Shown here piece after piece: positions 1 to 13,300 of a DNA stretch of 64,000 nt. The notes under the pieces were generated by a model that had not been told where the DNA came from, did no database searches, and saw only the letters and a list, made by a program, of their open reading frames with translations. Every line of letters starts with the position of its first letter. Positions within the stretch are counted from its first letter, which is position 1. The DNA is from Tetrahymena elliotti 4EA (Eukaryota > Ciliophora > Oligohymenophorea > Hymenostomatida > Tetrahymenidae). The stretch is taken from the NCBI GenBank assembly GCA_000231825.2, contig JH720294.1, forward strand, positions 443,158 to 507,157. The letters are read 5' to 3'. The position numbers and the translations under genes were made by a program.

Positions 1-331
1 ATTACTACAATAGCTAAAATTAGATAAAAAGTAATAGTTAAATAAAAGTTTTATCTTTTTAATCTTTCACTCATTACATATTAAGTACTTTTAAATTCAC
101 TTTTGGATAATGTATCAATGAATAAGAAAGCACATTGAATTTAATAATTGTAATGTGAAGAAGTTATTTTATTTCTGTCAATAACATTTATTTTATTTAC
201 AATTACAGAGTATTCATCTCCTTCACTTTCAAAAAGAAAATCTTATTGAAATTCTCTTATTGATTCTTGAGATAATATATTTTATTTTATCTTTTGAGTG
301 ATATTCAATTCAATTTATTTTAAGTTTTTTA

Positions 332-863
332 TTATTGAATTAATTAAATTCATTTAATTATCATCTAAACTGTATTCTAAACAAACGTTAATGTTTTATT
401 AGCAAGAGTCATTTAAAAGATTAATTTTGTTGTAGTCTAAATCAGAATTATAAATCATAGTCTTTAGGTCTGAATCAAAAAGCATTTATGATTATGAAAA
501 ACCAATTTTGGGCTTAAAAAAACTAAAAATTTGTTTCAGATCAGTTGATTAGCAGAGGACAAAATAATTATTTTAATTTAGTTAGTTCTACTTACAAAAT
601 AATGTAGCTAAGTAAGGAAGATATGAACTATCTTAGGAGAAAACTAAAGAATATGTCTTCAAATACTATTGATTTGCGGATTATTTAAACCAATTAAAGC
701 ATCTTACATCAGGTTTAAAAGGTACATCTTAACAATTAATTTACTAGTTTTATTGACTGTAACTTGTATTTGTACTTGTTTAGTAAAGAAGGCCATCTGA
801 GGAGAAACCAACTAATATCTCTTCAAATTAGATTTGTTAATAATTGCTTTTGTTAAGTTGAAT
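332..863 (+). other. Open frames on the plus strand, gene doubtful
   Basis: Two overlapping plus-strand frames stay open here with the ciliate code. One reads SKEDMNYLRRKLKNMSSNTI and runs on to TGA near 863. The other reads SKSIYDYEKPILGLKKLKIC and stops near 663. GC is slightly raised at 540-700. With only TGA as a stop, open frames of 100-180 codons arise by chance in such AT-rich DNA, and the two overlap, so at most one is real. The stretch could be the end of a plus-strand gene or a relic. Confidence 0.2.
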
Positions 864-2490
864 GAAACTATTTTGAAGTTCAATTGGCTTCATTAAAGTA
901 TTAATATAAGTAATTTTTCTTAGTTATTAGATCGAATTTTCGTCAAATTCTTGTAAATTATCATAATTAATACTGTTCCTATTTAGATAAATTATTAATT
1001 AAAACAAAAACTTGATAAATAATATTATAAATATTAATAAGTTCTATTGATATTTACTAAAATCTAAATAAATGTAAAAGAAATGCTTTAAAAATAGTAA
1101 ATTACCAACTTGATACAGCTATTTTATTTTTTTTAAAGATATTTATTTTATTTTCATCTTCTGTATTTTTGAAAGTCCTTTATAAATTTAGCAAGATAGG
1201 TTTATAGTTATTATTTAAATAAACATTGTCTTTTTCTATTTTCTATACTAATGTGGCCAGCAAGTTGATTTACCATTACTTTTACTAAATCTAGCTATTC
1301 AACTGTAATACTACTGCCAAATTTTAAAATTAGCGAAGATTTATTTAATTTTAAAAAGAATAATTGAAGTAATCATCGATTAAGCTATCTTACTTTATTT
1401 TTAGCAAATAACTAGATATTAATGTGAAAAGGATAATTGCTAATTGAGGAATCAAAGTTATAAGATATATTTAGACAAAAGTATTTTAAAAGCATGATTT
1501 TTTCTTTTTCTTAATATCTTGCTTATCTATTTTAGACATTTAAAGAGTATCCCTATCTGCTAAGTCTTCCTATTGTTGCTATCTTTCATTTTATTAAGCT
1601 GAATTCATCACTTTTAATTTCTACCGTTTTCCTACTTATTAAAAATAACTAAAATACAGCAAGTGAATTAACAAGTTAATAAGTTTTTACAAATGCTTTT
1701 TATGATAATTAACTTTTGTTGTTATTTTGGCAGAAAAAAAAATAATTCATATTTTTTTCATGCTATTAAAATTCATATATTTTCTTTTTCAGAAATCAAG
1801 AATTTAAATTGTAAGTAGACCAAGTAAACAAAATAAAAAAATTTAACTTTCAATTTAAAATTATTTTTTTAAATACTCTTTTAAATAAAAGACGTAAATT
1901 AAAATTTTATTTTAAAAAGTGGGTGGTTTCCTCTCACTAATTTACTAAACATTTAATTATGCTACTCTATTTCTATATTAAATATTTAATGGAAGATGAT
2001 TAATGAATTGATTAATTTTTTTTTAAGTTTAAAAGAATTAGTATTAACAATTATTTATCGCAGACAAAACAGGTTTTTTAAAATGACTGTAATTTATTAA
2101 TAAACATTATCATAGTAGTTGTGAAAAGAAACAAAATAGGAATTTATGTTTCTTTACCATTTTTTTTTAAATAAAATCTGTTTCTTTGTTTAAAGATCAC
2201 AGTCATTTTACACTTAATAATAGTCATTATTAAACAGATGGAAGGAAATGTGATAACTTTTGTATTTTTTAGTTTAGCTTATTTAAAAAATAATAGTCAT
2301 AACAAAATCATTTGTTTGTTTTCGGTTAAGAGTTTTTTAATAAGTAATTATCTTAATTAAGAATTTTATCATAGTTTAATTTTTTTGTAAAAAAACATGG
2401 ATATTTTACAAATAATTAAACAAAAAATGAGTTTTGGTTAAAAAGTAATAATATTGGATAGATAGTTTTTTATAGATTATTTATATTACT
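864..2490. other. AT-rich spacer left of the array
   Basis: No coding frame with protein-like composition was seen on either strand. It holds T- and A-runs and the inverted repeat at 2079-2210. The array seems to end here on the left, because nothing resembling a tenth gene start or exon 1 is visible. Confidence 0.6.
2079..2210. repeat. 12-bp perfect inverted repeat
   Basis: TAAAATGACTGT at 2079-2090 and its reverse complement ACAGTCATTTTA at 2199-2210, with a loop of about 108 bp. Inside the loop AAAGAAAC and GTTTCTTT are also complementary. It may be a chance pair in AT-rich DNA or the remains of a small inverted-repeat element. Confidence 0.35.
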
Positions 2491-2690
2491 GCAAATATGC
2501 AATGATAAATGATATTTAAAATTTATTTTGTTTTAAAGATATTGAAAAAATTGTCACTGTAGAAATATGAAATTTAGTTATTGTCATCTTTATAATCAAC
2601 TATTGTTTGTCTTCTCTAATTTAAAATTGGATATTTAGAATAAGAATATGTGAACCACATTTGATTTTTTAGAGTAGAATGGATATTTAT
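2491..2690 (-). pseudogene. Degenerate copy of the P1 terminal-exon end
   Basis: Read on the minus strand, this stretch resembles the last coding part of P1 about 325 bp upstream in the sense of transcription. Both share the run giving ILILN, the stretch around AAATTTCATATTTCTACAGT and a following TTTAAAACAAAA. The copy has lost the conserved IIEHF ending and its frame no longer matches. It looks like a local tandem duplication of the 3' end of the gene that has decayed. Confidence 0.6.
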
Positions 2691-2785
2691 TTTTTCACTA
2701 AAAAGATAGGCTAGAAAATTTAGAAATAATAAAGTGAACAATTTAAGGTTTTATTAAAATATGTGAACATTTAAAAGAGAATTTT

Positions 2786-5700
2786 TCAGAAATGCTCTAT
2801 TATTGTAGGTGTTGCATAATGATATTTAGAATTTCTTTTGTTTTAAAGATAAAGCAATAAATTTTATTCACTGTAGAAATATGAAATTTAGGAAAGATCT
2901 TCTTCCTCATGGAATAATTGTTTTTCTTCTTTAATTGAAAGTTAATCATTTAGAATAAGAATACTTAGTTCTATGTTTAACTTTTTAAGTTCAGAATGTA
3001 ATAATTTGAATTCTGGTTAACTATGATCTATCACACTTATGTCTTCAATTATCATCACAATTAATTTTTTACAATATTTTTACTTAACCTTGTTCTGATA
3101 AAGGATGTCATCAATGTATTACTTTTTCATTAAAATATTATGCTTATCCATAACTTTGCTAGTTTTACTTTTATATTTTGATTCCATTAATTAAAATAGT
3201 ATAGATTAACCTGTATATTATCCAGTAACCTCTTAAAGAGCTTTTCTTATACTAAAATAAAATATTTATTTCTTTTTATTCTAAATTTAATTGAAATTTG
3301 GCTTTATTTATTCTTTCTCTAAAAACTCTATTTGTTTCAATTAAAGAAAACTCTTTTTAGTTGATTTTGGTTATTGATTGAATCCCTTTTTATGTTTCAA
3401 TGGTTTATCAGAAGATAAATTATCCTTTGAATTATTAAGATCAAACTGGATACATTTCTTTTTGCTTTTTGAAAATATTTTATTGATGTTTTTTGTTGAG
3501 TTAAATTCTTAATTTTGATTAATTGTAAACTTTGTTTCATTATAATTATTATTGATTTATAAATTCCTTTTTTTATTAGAGTGTGGGTCATACTTTATAT
3601 CTTTTATTTAAATTTCCTCTTAAATCTGATATAAACTACTGCTTTTTTCTAATCTTTATGAATAACTATTTTGGTTTTGATCAACATAATCTTCGAAATT
3701 CATTTATTTATTATTTAAAATATGTTAACTTGTTTAAGTACATTCAATAGAGCTTATTTTTTATGCTTATTTTAATTGCTTATCAAGAGAATATTATAGA
3801 AAATTTTAATTATTTTCCAATTAATTCTAATCTTTTTACTCTTTCTTCCTTTACATTTTTATTATTTCATACAAGAGTCCTCCTTTCAGATTTACATTAT
3901 TTTTCTCTTAGCTCATATTTTAAAAATTTATATTATTAGGTTGCTTTTAGATTCCATCATTATCTCCCCTTTTTTAATTTTCATTTGGATTTTTTTCAAT
4001 ATTCTAAAAAAAATCATCTTAACAAGTTTTAGAACCTAACTATTATTGATCTAAAAGAAAATATTTTTGAAGCGGTTGATTACTTAAGGTTTGAGACTTA
4101 TAGAATCTACTTTAATCTTTTTTAATAACAGGTATAGATTTTATTCTACTGTTACTTTATTCTTTTATTGGAATATTTAATATATCATCATTAGATTTCA
4201 TATATCGATAATACATTTTACTTTTTCTTTTATAGTTAAGTGGTGCTCTTTCAACATATTTTGAAATTTCTTCAGTTTAATTGAGATATATTTAGAAAGC
4301 TTCATCCAGAAAGTTTCTCTCAATGTATTATTTACTTATCATAGAAATATATTAATTTATAAACATATCAGTAATTGAAGAAGAAGTAAATCCAAAATAA
4401 TCATCGTCCTTTTTTATTATTTTATCTAAAATATTTTTACACAAATTTACAACTCTCTCTTTCTATCCATACCCAATTTCTTCTTCACTAAAATTTTTAT
4501 CTAAACACTCACTATCTTGAAGCTAATTTTAATTATCTGACTATTCTTTGCTAATAAATTTTTACAGTTTTATTGTTTTGTCTACATCTCGTTCATTTTA
4601 AATAGTTTCAAAATCAATATGAAGTACACAGATTTTAAAAGAAATATCTTACACAAAATTAGAATAAAACTCATCAATTACTTTATGAGAAAGATTAAAT
4701 GTTTCAAAGATGTTTAAGAGATTCTTGAAGCTTCTATTAAATTAATATGGAGTAGCTATTTTGCATTTTTCAAACATTTAGGTAATCTATTCAGCAGCTT
4801 AATAATAATTTTTATTTTCAAAAAATAAACTTGCTTTTTGATGCATTAAAAATGATAGGACTGAATCTTCAGGTAAATCATATGTATTATAATCTTCTCC
4901 AAAACCTGAAAGGTAGAAATTGTTGGAGTTATTTAGTTGATCAATAAAGATATTTGATAGTTTTCTAAATTCAGCTTTTTATAATGGCAATAAATTATTC
5001 ATTGTCTTGTTATTAGATATGATATATTAATTATCTTACTCAAGGAGATTTTATTTCATGACAAATTTCATCTTTTTTTGATCAAGTTAATTATTTGCTC
5101 TTTTCTTTGTTTTTTTTACACTTTAAATATTGAATAAGCTGTTCTATCTATTTCTAATTAAAAAGGTATTATTTTTTTTTCTCATATTAATCTAAGTTTG
5201 CCTTAACCTTTTAACATATTTAGGTGTAAAATTATTCATATTGATGTCAATATTCTTGTAACAAAATTATAATGTTGGAGATTTAGAAGTATTTAAATCA
5301 AGGAGTACAGATTTCCTCTTAACATCATCTTAATTTTGGATCTCTTATGTAAAAATATTTTATGAGTCTATTTAATTGTCTTTTTGGCTATCAAAATTAA
5401 AAAGATTGCCTTTTTCTTCATCCTAATAATTTCTTTATTACTTTTATGAAATATTTTATTAATTTTAGATTTTTTTATCATTTTTTTATTGTGAGTTGAA
5501 TTTAATAGCTTCAAAATCATTTTATTAACACCGGAAATCTATATTTTTCTTTGAGTTGTCAATTATTAAATCATCACTTGGAGAATTTTAATAATTCATT
5601 AAAAAATTAACTTATTATGGGTAAATTGAATAGTTTTTTAAAGGACTTAAAGAGCTTGGTTCAGCTGATTATATTTAATTATTTTATAAATTATAAATTT

Positions 5701-8700
5701 ATTTGCTTTTGTATTATCTCTCATAAATTTTATTGTTTTAGCAGTTTTCAAATGTTTAAAGTATTTTTTAGTCATTCAATTAATATAAAGGATTGATTGA
5801 TTAATATTTTTATATTGGACTCAAACTACTCAATTGTTATGTAGTCTATTGATCAAGCTATATTTAAATTATCTTCTTATTTTTGTAATAATTCTCATCA
5901 GTTTTATCATTAGTACAGTTTTAAAACGTTTCAAGCACTTTTTAATCAGTGGTTATATTAGCTTATTATTGGTTACTTAATTCATTAGATTGTAAAATCT
6001 ATTAGTTTTTCATTGTTTTCAAAGCTTTATACATAGATTCACTATTTTCTATAATTTTTTTACTTTCATTTTATGATCCTAGAAATTATTAAATATGCAG
6101 CATAGCTATATTTAAAAGGATTCCCATTTTCAGTTTTAACGATTTATTTTAAAGAACTATTTTATTTAATTCTTCAACTAATTATTAAGATGTATCCCAT
6201 AGCCAAATTTGTTTTTCATTTTAAATATTGTAATAAACCAAAGAAATCAAAAAATTATACTTTCTATTGTACAACATTAAATTTAATTCATTATGCTCAT
6301 TTTTAATTTAATGTTATGTGTCAATTCTATTCTTGAAAATGTTACTTATTAATTCTTGTTAGGTCTATATATTTGCATGAAACAGATTATCTCTTTAAGA
6401 CTTTAATTTTAATTTGAAACATTCAAAACATTTACTTAAAATTTTGAAAATGTTTTTGCAATATTTATTCAGGCAAGCATTTTTTTAAGAACTTGTAATT
6501 TGATTTTCTTCAGTTTTAGATAGTTTTTGATTCTTAAAGTTCTCTTTTAAGTCTAACCTTTCTTTGAACTCACACATTTCGTACTTACAATAAATTATTG
6601 CTTGATTAAAATTTTCTAATGCTTCCATAAATCTGCAATTATTAAAATGAATGCTTCCTATATTGTTAAAGCAAATACCAAGAGCATTGAAATTTTTAAT
6701 TTCCTTAAAGTATTGAATTTATTTAGATAGTTAAATTAAAGTTAAGCTTTCATCTTGGTCAAAAATATTTGATGTTGTGAAGATAAGAGTTTAAAATAAA
6801 CTTTAAAAGCTTTTATATAGTAAGAGCATATCAGATGACAAGAACAATTATGAATAATCAATTTCAAAATCACCTGAAAATATTCCATCTTCAAATAGGA
6901 TAATATTTTTTGTCTCTTCATCTACTTTTATCTTCCTTAGAATACCAGTAAGATGTTCAACGGAATTATTAATCATCTTACTTATCTTAACAGATTAAGA
7001 GATTGCAATTAATATTGATATAAATATGATTAACTACATTAGTATTCTCAATGTTAAATCTAAATTTTCTATCTTTTAACCTAAAGCTATTGCTTATGAT
7101 TAAAGTTGATTTTTTGACATGATTGTAATGAGTAATAAATTATTCAAGTAACAAAACTAAGCCTAATTAATCATATTTTCATTTTATTTTATATTTTTGT
7201 CAATCACATAAGTAAATTGTAGAGTTGCAACCATCTCTTATCCTTGATAATAAAAATAAAATTGACCAATAGGTTAATTTTCATTTAAATTTATTATGTA
7301 ATTTTTATCGAAAGAACATACTTCTAATATGTAATTTTTATCAAAAAAACTTTTAATTGCTTACAAAAAGAAAATTTTTTAATCTTCTTCTAATTTGTTC
7401 AAATAAGTGTCATTAAGAGTATATTAATAATTTGATTGTAATTAAAAATCTGTTTGGTAAACTATGCTCTATGTTATTGGTTCAATTAAAATTCTTTAAG
7501 CTGAGTTACTACCTAAATTTTAGAATGATATCATATTCTGTTAAAGCAGAACACTTTAGCAAGTAATTGAGAAAATCTTAGGGTTCTAAATTAGAGAAAT
7601 TTCTTATTCTGAAATATATTTCTAGAAAAAATACTCAGGTGCGTATACTTTTTTACAGAATCCAGTTGAAAGGTAAGGACTATTATTTTAACTATACATA
7701 AAAAGCATAGGAAAATAACCAACAAAAGGAAATTAATACAGCATCATACTGTCTACAAAATATCCCTAGCATCGAGAATCCATACCAAATTTACTCTTTT
7801 AGCAATTAACAGGATCAGTCATATTTTAAAAAGTCATATTAGCAGCTGCCCCAAAATACATTCCATCATAGTTAAAAGCATTGAAATAAGATTTAGTGAC
7901 TAATTTAAAAATATCACTTTCTTTTTATTTTTATCCATTTGCAAAAAGAGCTGCTCTTGAAAAAAAATCTATCATGCTAGCATTTCTTAGTTAATCCTAT
8001 TACAGCTAATTTAATTCTTTTAATTCCAAAGTATTTTTTTGATGCCTTTTTATATAATTGATTGTATTAATTTATTTTATCTTTTTAAGTAAGTGATAAA
8101 TAGTATCAGATTATGACTTATTTTAATATTATCTAAAAATTATTCTATTTAAATTATATTGAGTTATAATCATGAAAAAATTAAAAATCTTGATACAATC
8201 AATAATTTTTCAGTAAAAAATTTCTTTAAAAGATTAAAAATCTAGTTTTAAAATAAATCAATTATTTTTTAGTATATTTAAAATTCTTTTTTGATGAATT
8301 TATAATTTATAAATGGTATACTAATAACTATTTCTATATCATTATTTCAGAATCATTTTTTTAATCGTTACATGTACATGAACAATTCTTCTACTAACCT
8401 TGTCACAACTTAAGAAGCAAATACATATAAGCATGATTTGCTTCACTTTAAGTTTTAAATTTATTCTAATAATAAGAGTATCTTCAAGTTGAATTGAATC
8501 AAATAACCAAAAAACTCCTTCTATCTAAAATAAATGAATTACATTTATGGAAATTTATGGAAGAGAAAAAATCTAAAGTAAAAAAAGACTGAATTTGAAA
8601 ATTTTTCAAATCTATTTTTAAAGTAAAATCAATGGATTTTGTCAGAAAAAAATTTAATGAAAAACAAAATATTGAAAATTAATTTTAGAGTAGAAAATTT

Positions 8701-9167
8701 AATAATGTTTTTGAGTGAATGAATGAATGAATTTACCAGCTAGATATTAGCAAAGATCTATTTTTTAAATAGAGATTAAGTAAATAAGTATCTCCAATAT
8801 TATTATAAGTATTTTGTATATTCAAAATAGGACTTATAAATTTATTGTTAATTTTTATGGATCCTCTTAAAATTTTTGTGTTTAAACTAGTGAGTATGTT
8901 GATAACCCATTCTTCATGTTGAATATTTTGATAAAGAGGTTACAATTATACTTTATTTTAAATCTAAATGAAGTTGATTTCTTGTTCATACATATTATTC
9001 TTAAGCTCATTGACTTGATTTAGAGATTATTTATAATTTTAGCTGATATAGATCAGAACAATCACCAAAAGAAGTAATTAAGGAAATCCTGTTAAAAAGA
9101 TAATGCGGAATCTGGTTTTTTGAACTATTTCTAAAATTCTACATTTATATAAAACTAATTTATTCAT
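2786..9167 (-). CDS. P1: two-pass receptor-like protein (Cache, HAMP-like, TPR, split vWA-like)
   Basis: Gene model complement(join(2786..8045,8737..9167)), 1896 residues with TAA/TAG as Gln, stop TGA at 2786-2788. Exon 1 starts at ATG 9167 and has a hydrophobic segment at about residues 22-42. Intron 8046-8736 (691 nt, GT-AG) splits a Trp codon. The outside domain carries MDSRCQGYF, a variant of the Cache DPRxRPWY motif. TM2 lies near residues 477-498, followed by a HAMP-like stretch (ISKMINNSVEHLTGILRKI). A TPR unit (NALGICFNNIGSIHFNN) is near 596-640 and a second helical block (LYNRKYNFLISLVYY) near 740. The vWA-like halves are FKICVLHIDFE near 1280 plus DDDYFGF near 1360, and KKLIVMIIEDIS near 1807. 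The usual DxSxS metal site is absent. It ends in IIEHF. Total length 5691 nt is divisible by three. Ligand unknown. Gene presence is secure; extra introns of length 3n cannot be excluded. Confidence 0.87.
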
Positions 9168-10328
9168 TTTATTTTTTTAATATCTTAGGATGAATCCTTT
9201 ACTATGCAATTTCTACTTTTCTTGGAAAGCTTTTTCAAGATAATTTTGTAAATACAAATCTCTTTCTTTTTAATATTTTTTTAATTTGATAATTCAGCAA
9301 ATTTTGTGTATGAATAGTCTTTCTATATTTAGAAATTATTACTAAGATACATAAATAATACACTCTTCATTCGTATAATTACCCCTAAATATTTATAAAT
9401 TTATTGTTAAGAATCTTCGATAGTAGATGGTTGAAACTGATTAACATTTTTAACTTTACATTAAATATGTTTTTGATGAGATAATATTTCAATTATTTAT
9501 ATTAATCCAATCAAAAATTATTTAAAATAAAGTATCATCCTATAAAAATAATTAATATTGTGATTTGTTAATAATCTAATATCATTACATTTTAGATAGA
9601 TAATAACTATTTACAAGATCATACATATTTTAAGTATTTAAACTTTTTTTAAGCGCATTACTCATAGCTAAAATTAAACTTTAGTAATATTTGAATAATA
9701 AATATAAATCAATTTTTATATTTTAATATTTATCCAGTATCCAACACTACCAATTTTAAAATATTAAAATGAAATTAATAAATTTATTCTTTTTAGAATT
9801 CATTCATTCATTAAACCCTTCAAGCCTTTTTTTTATTATTATAATTTAATTACAACTCCAACAATTAGTTTAGCTGGTTAAAAATTTCATTTAATTTTTA
9901 TAAATAGTTGTTAAAAGCTTAAATAAAAAAACATAATATTCTTACCATTTGATAATTAGAGTTTTAAAAGTCTGCATAAAAATATTATAAATTCTAAGAA
10001 AATTAAAATTTATTTTTTATTGTCAGTCAAAACAAAGAGTAAATCTGTGTTTAATAACATAATAATAACCAAACTAACAAGGTAACTGAAAATTAACAAT
10101 AATCAAGACATCTTTTTAAATATCATCCACTGAAAAACCTCAGAAAATTACTCTACCTCTCCACAAAAAGAATCCTAAACAAGTTTGAATATGAACGAAT
10201 GCATTTTAATAAAATGAATCATTTTAAATTGGTTTGATTGATATACATTATATGGTAATAGGTCTTATTAAATTTAAAAAATAGGGCAATTTGGTTTATA
10301 GAGTTAATAAAGATCTTAAGTAGAAGAA
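9168..10328. other. Spacer between P1 start and P2 stop
   Basis: About 1.16 kb of AT-rich sequence with no gene seen. It must hold the P1 promoter and the P2 3' UTR, but no clear motif for either is recognisable by eye. Confidence 0.6.
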
Positions 10329-13300
10329 TCAAAAGTGCTCAACAATCAATGGATGATAAGAATGATATTATGTACATCTCTTGTTTATTAGGTATTTTTG
10401 TAGACTGGTTTCTGAAAAAAAATATTGTATTAGAGATGTTTCACTTTTTTGGAAAATTTAATTTTCTTATGTAGAAATATGCTCATCTTGAATAAGAATA
10501 CAGAGTTCTATTTAAAAGAACTGTAAGTTATTATGCAAAATAATATACTCTGTATCATTTGGGTTAATCATTTTTAAATCACTTGTAATCACCACAATTA
10601 TTTTTTTATAATTATTTTTTGCTACTTTGGTGTTATCAATCAAGTTATTCATAAATTCTTTTTTCTCACTACTTAAACTCATTTGATAATGTTATTTTTC
10701 TTTTTCATTCTACTTTAAAATTGTAAGTTTGCTAAGATGTAAATACATTGGATTTGATTCTTACTTTGCAACAATCTCACAAATTGCTTTTCTAATAGAA
10801 AAGTAAAATAACTCTTTCTTCTTTTTGTTAATATGACTTAGTTGTTCTTAAAACAATACCTTTTAACTTTCATTTTTTTCTTCCTTTAATTAACTATCTA
10901 ATGCACCTTCTAAATATATTTGCTAATCATTATTAGAAAGCTAATTTTTTAGTTCTTCATTTTATTTTGACATCAATTTAATTTAAAAGTTTGACTGAAA
11001 TTGATAAAGATTATTCTTCTTCATTGAAATTTAATTCATATTTTTATCATAAACACTTGTCTCATTAGTTTAATTTTAGTTTAAGTCTTAAAATTCAGTA
11101 AATGTTTAATGCATGTTTTTAAGTGGGCTATTTTCTTAATTATTAAAAATATATTTTTTATTTATAAACTACATTTGAGATGAATTCATTTATAAACTTT
11201 TGTTTCTAGTTTAGCTTAAATCAGTATCATAAATTATTTATGAATAATCTTTCGTGTTGTAAATGTTTTAATTTATTGGTGAATACTTTTATTCATCCTA
11301 ACCATTTGTAAATTCATCTTATTCATAATACTCTATTTCATCGTTTTAAATTTAAAGAGGAGATTAAGGGAAAAAATGAGAATTAAATCTCTTGATTTGT
11401 TTATTCACAATAGGAATTTAATTATTTTTACTCTATTTGTTATTTAATTCACTTTGAATTTTAGTTGGTTGAATACTATCATAATAATTTAATTTGTTTT
11501 AATATTGAATAGAATTGTTTTTAGTGAAATTAAAAGGGTTTAAGGTGTCAAGTATTTCTTAATAAATTGCTTTTTTCTTTAATTCTAATTAATTCATCAA
11601 GCTTATTTTTTAGGTGATTTACATGTGGGAAAAGTTTGAATAAATAAACCCAAAGTAATCATTTTATTTTCTTGTAACCTATTCTACAATGTCTAAGCAT
11701 AAATTAACAATGACATCTTTCTGAGTCTATTTTTCTTATTATTCTAAAATTTAGAATAATTTATTTTCTTTAGGATTATTTTTTTCCCAATCAATATACA
11801 CTACATTAATCTAAAAAGATATTTCTGTATTCAGCGTTTAGTAAATTTTATCAAGTAAGGGGTAATTGAGCTAAAAGGTCTCAAAGATAAAAAGTAATTT
11901 TTTAAATGACCTATTAAACAAAAATGGAATTATTAATTTGCTATTTTCATACATCTATGTAATTATTTCAGCTGCTGATTTGTATTTATTCTAAATTAAA
12001 TAAGATATTGCAATTTATTCTTAAATATATCCATATACCATTTCATCTTTAATATCATAGTTGTTCTTATCTTCTCCAAGCCCATCAACATATAATTTTT
12101 TTGATAGTCCGTCACAATTTAAAGATGTTTATCTTCTATACAGTAAATAGCTTTTGTAATCTGAAAAATAACTTTTCTGTAAATCCTAAGAGAATCTTTC
12201 AGAACTGCTATTTTAAGAATAGACATTTGAATTTTTATCTTTCTGATATAAAGAATTATTTTTTTATTTATAAAAAGATAGATTTTTATCTTTTTATACA
12301 GGAGTAAAATCAGTCAAATCATTAATCTTTTGATCATTATTTATTTGTTTATTATTGAAGTCACCTAAATATTTTTACTGAAATTTTTGGTTATTTAATT
12401 GATTGTTTAAACCCTTTTTACTATTTTATTATTTTTTACTGTTCTCTTTATCAGAATATTTCTTTTATTCTTAAATTATATTTTGATTGATTGGAGAGAT
12501 ATCAGTGTTTTTAGATTTGTAATTTTAGCTTTCAAAATTCATTAGAATAAAGTTGTTATTTTTTGTTTTACTTTTTTTAGTGTAATTATCAATTTAAGTA
12601 ATGCTTTTATTTCTATTTGATATATCGTTGTTTTTCTTAGTTGAATTTTTTTACATTTAATCATTAAATAGCTAATTAAAGCTATCATTTCTTTAATTTA
12701 AGTTTTTTATTTGATTTTTTTAATATTATTTTGGAGAGTAGTTTGAATTTGAAGAGTTTTATTTTCTCATTTTTTGGAATTAATTTTTACAAATGAAAAC
12801 TGAATTTTTAGTGGTTTCTGTTTTTTTAATAAGAAAAGAATTAGTTTCATTCTAGTTACTATTTTATTATATTAATGCAGTATTAGGATTTTTGATAAAA
12901 TTATGTTCTTAATCTTGATGATTTTATTCTATCTTTTAACTTTTTTTAATTTGAGAATTCTGAATTTAATCATACAATGTTAAATTATATTTTATTTTTT
13001 CTTCAATATCATTAATTTAGAAATTAAATTAAGAAAAAAAGACCTATAAACAGTTTAAGATGATGTTCATTTTAATTTTTAAAGATTCATTTTGTTATAT
13101 TAAAAATTTGAGCTCTTAAATCAATTCATTAGTTAATTCCCACAAATTAACTTTATTTTGGTTGGATATACTATAAGATACCAAAGCTAATAAGAAATTA
13201 TATTTTCTGTTAAAAAGCATTTGATTTAATTCTTGTTATTCTTGCTACATTAAATGAATTAGATTCTCTCTTTTAAGGTTGAAAGCTAAATTTTGTTATT

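Noticed and set aside
3055..3057. TGA here as the P1 stop
   Set aside because: It lies in another frame. The P1 frame passes through and ends at 2786-2788 with the conserved IIEHF.
8046..8173. ATG at 8173 as the P1 start, in frame with exon 2
   Set aside because: The frame is open upstream only because the intron end lacks TGA. It gives no membrane segment, whereas exon 1 at 8737-9167 does and joins at the same Trp codon as in the other copies.
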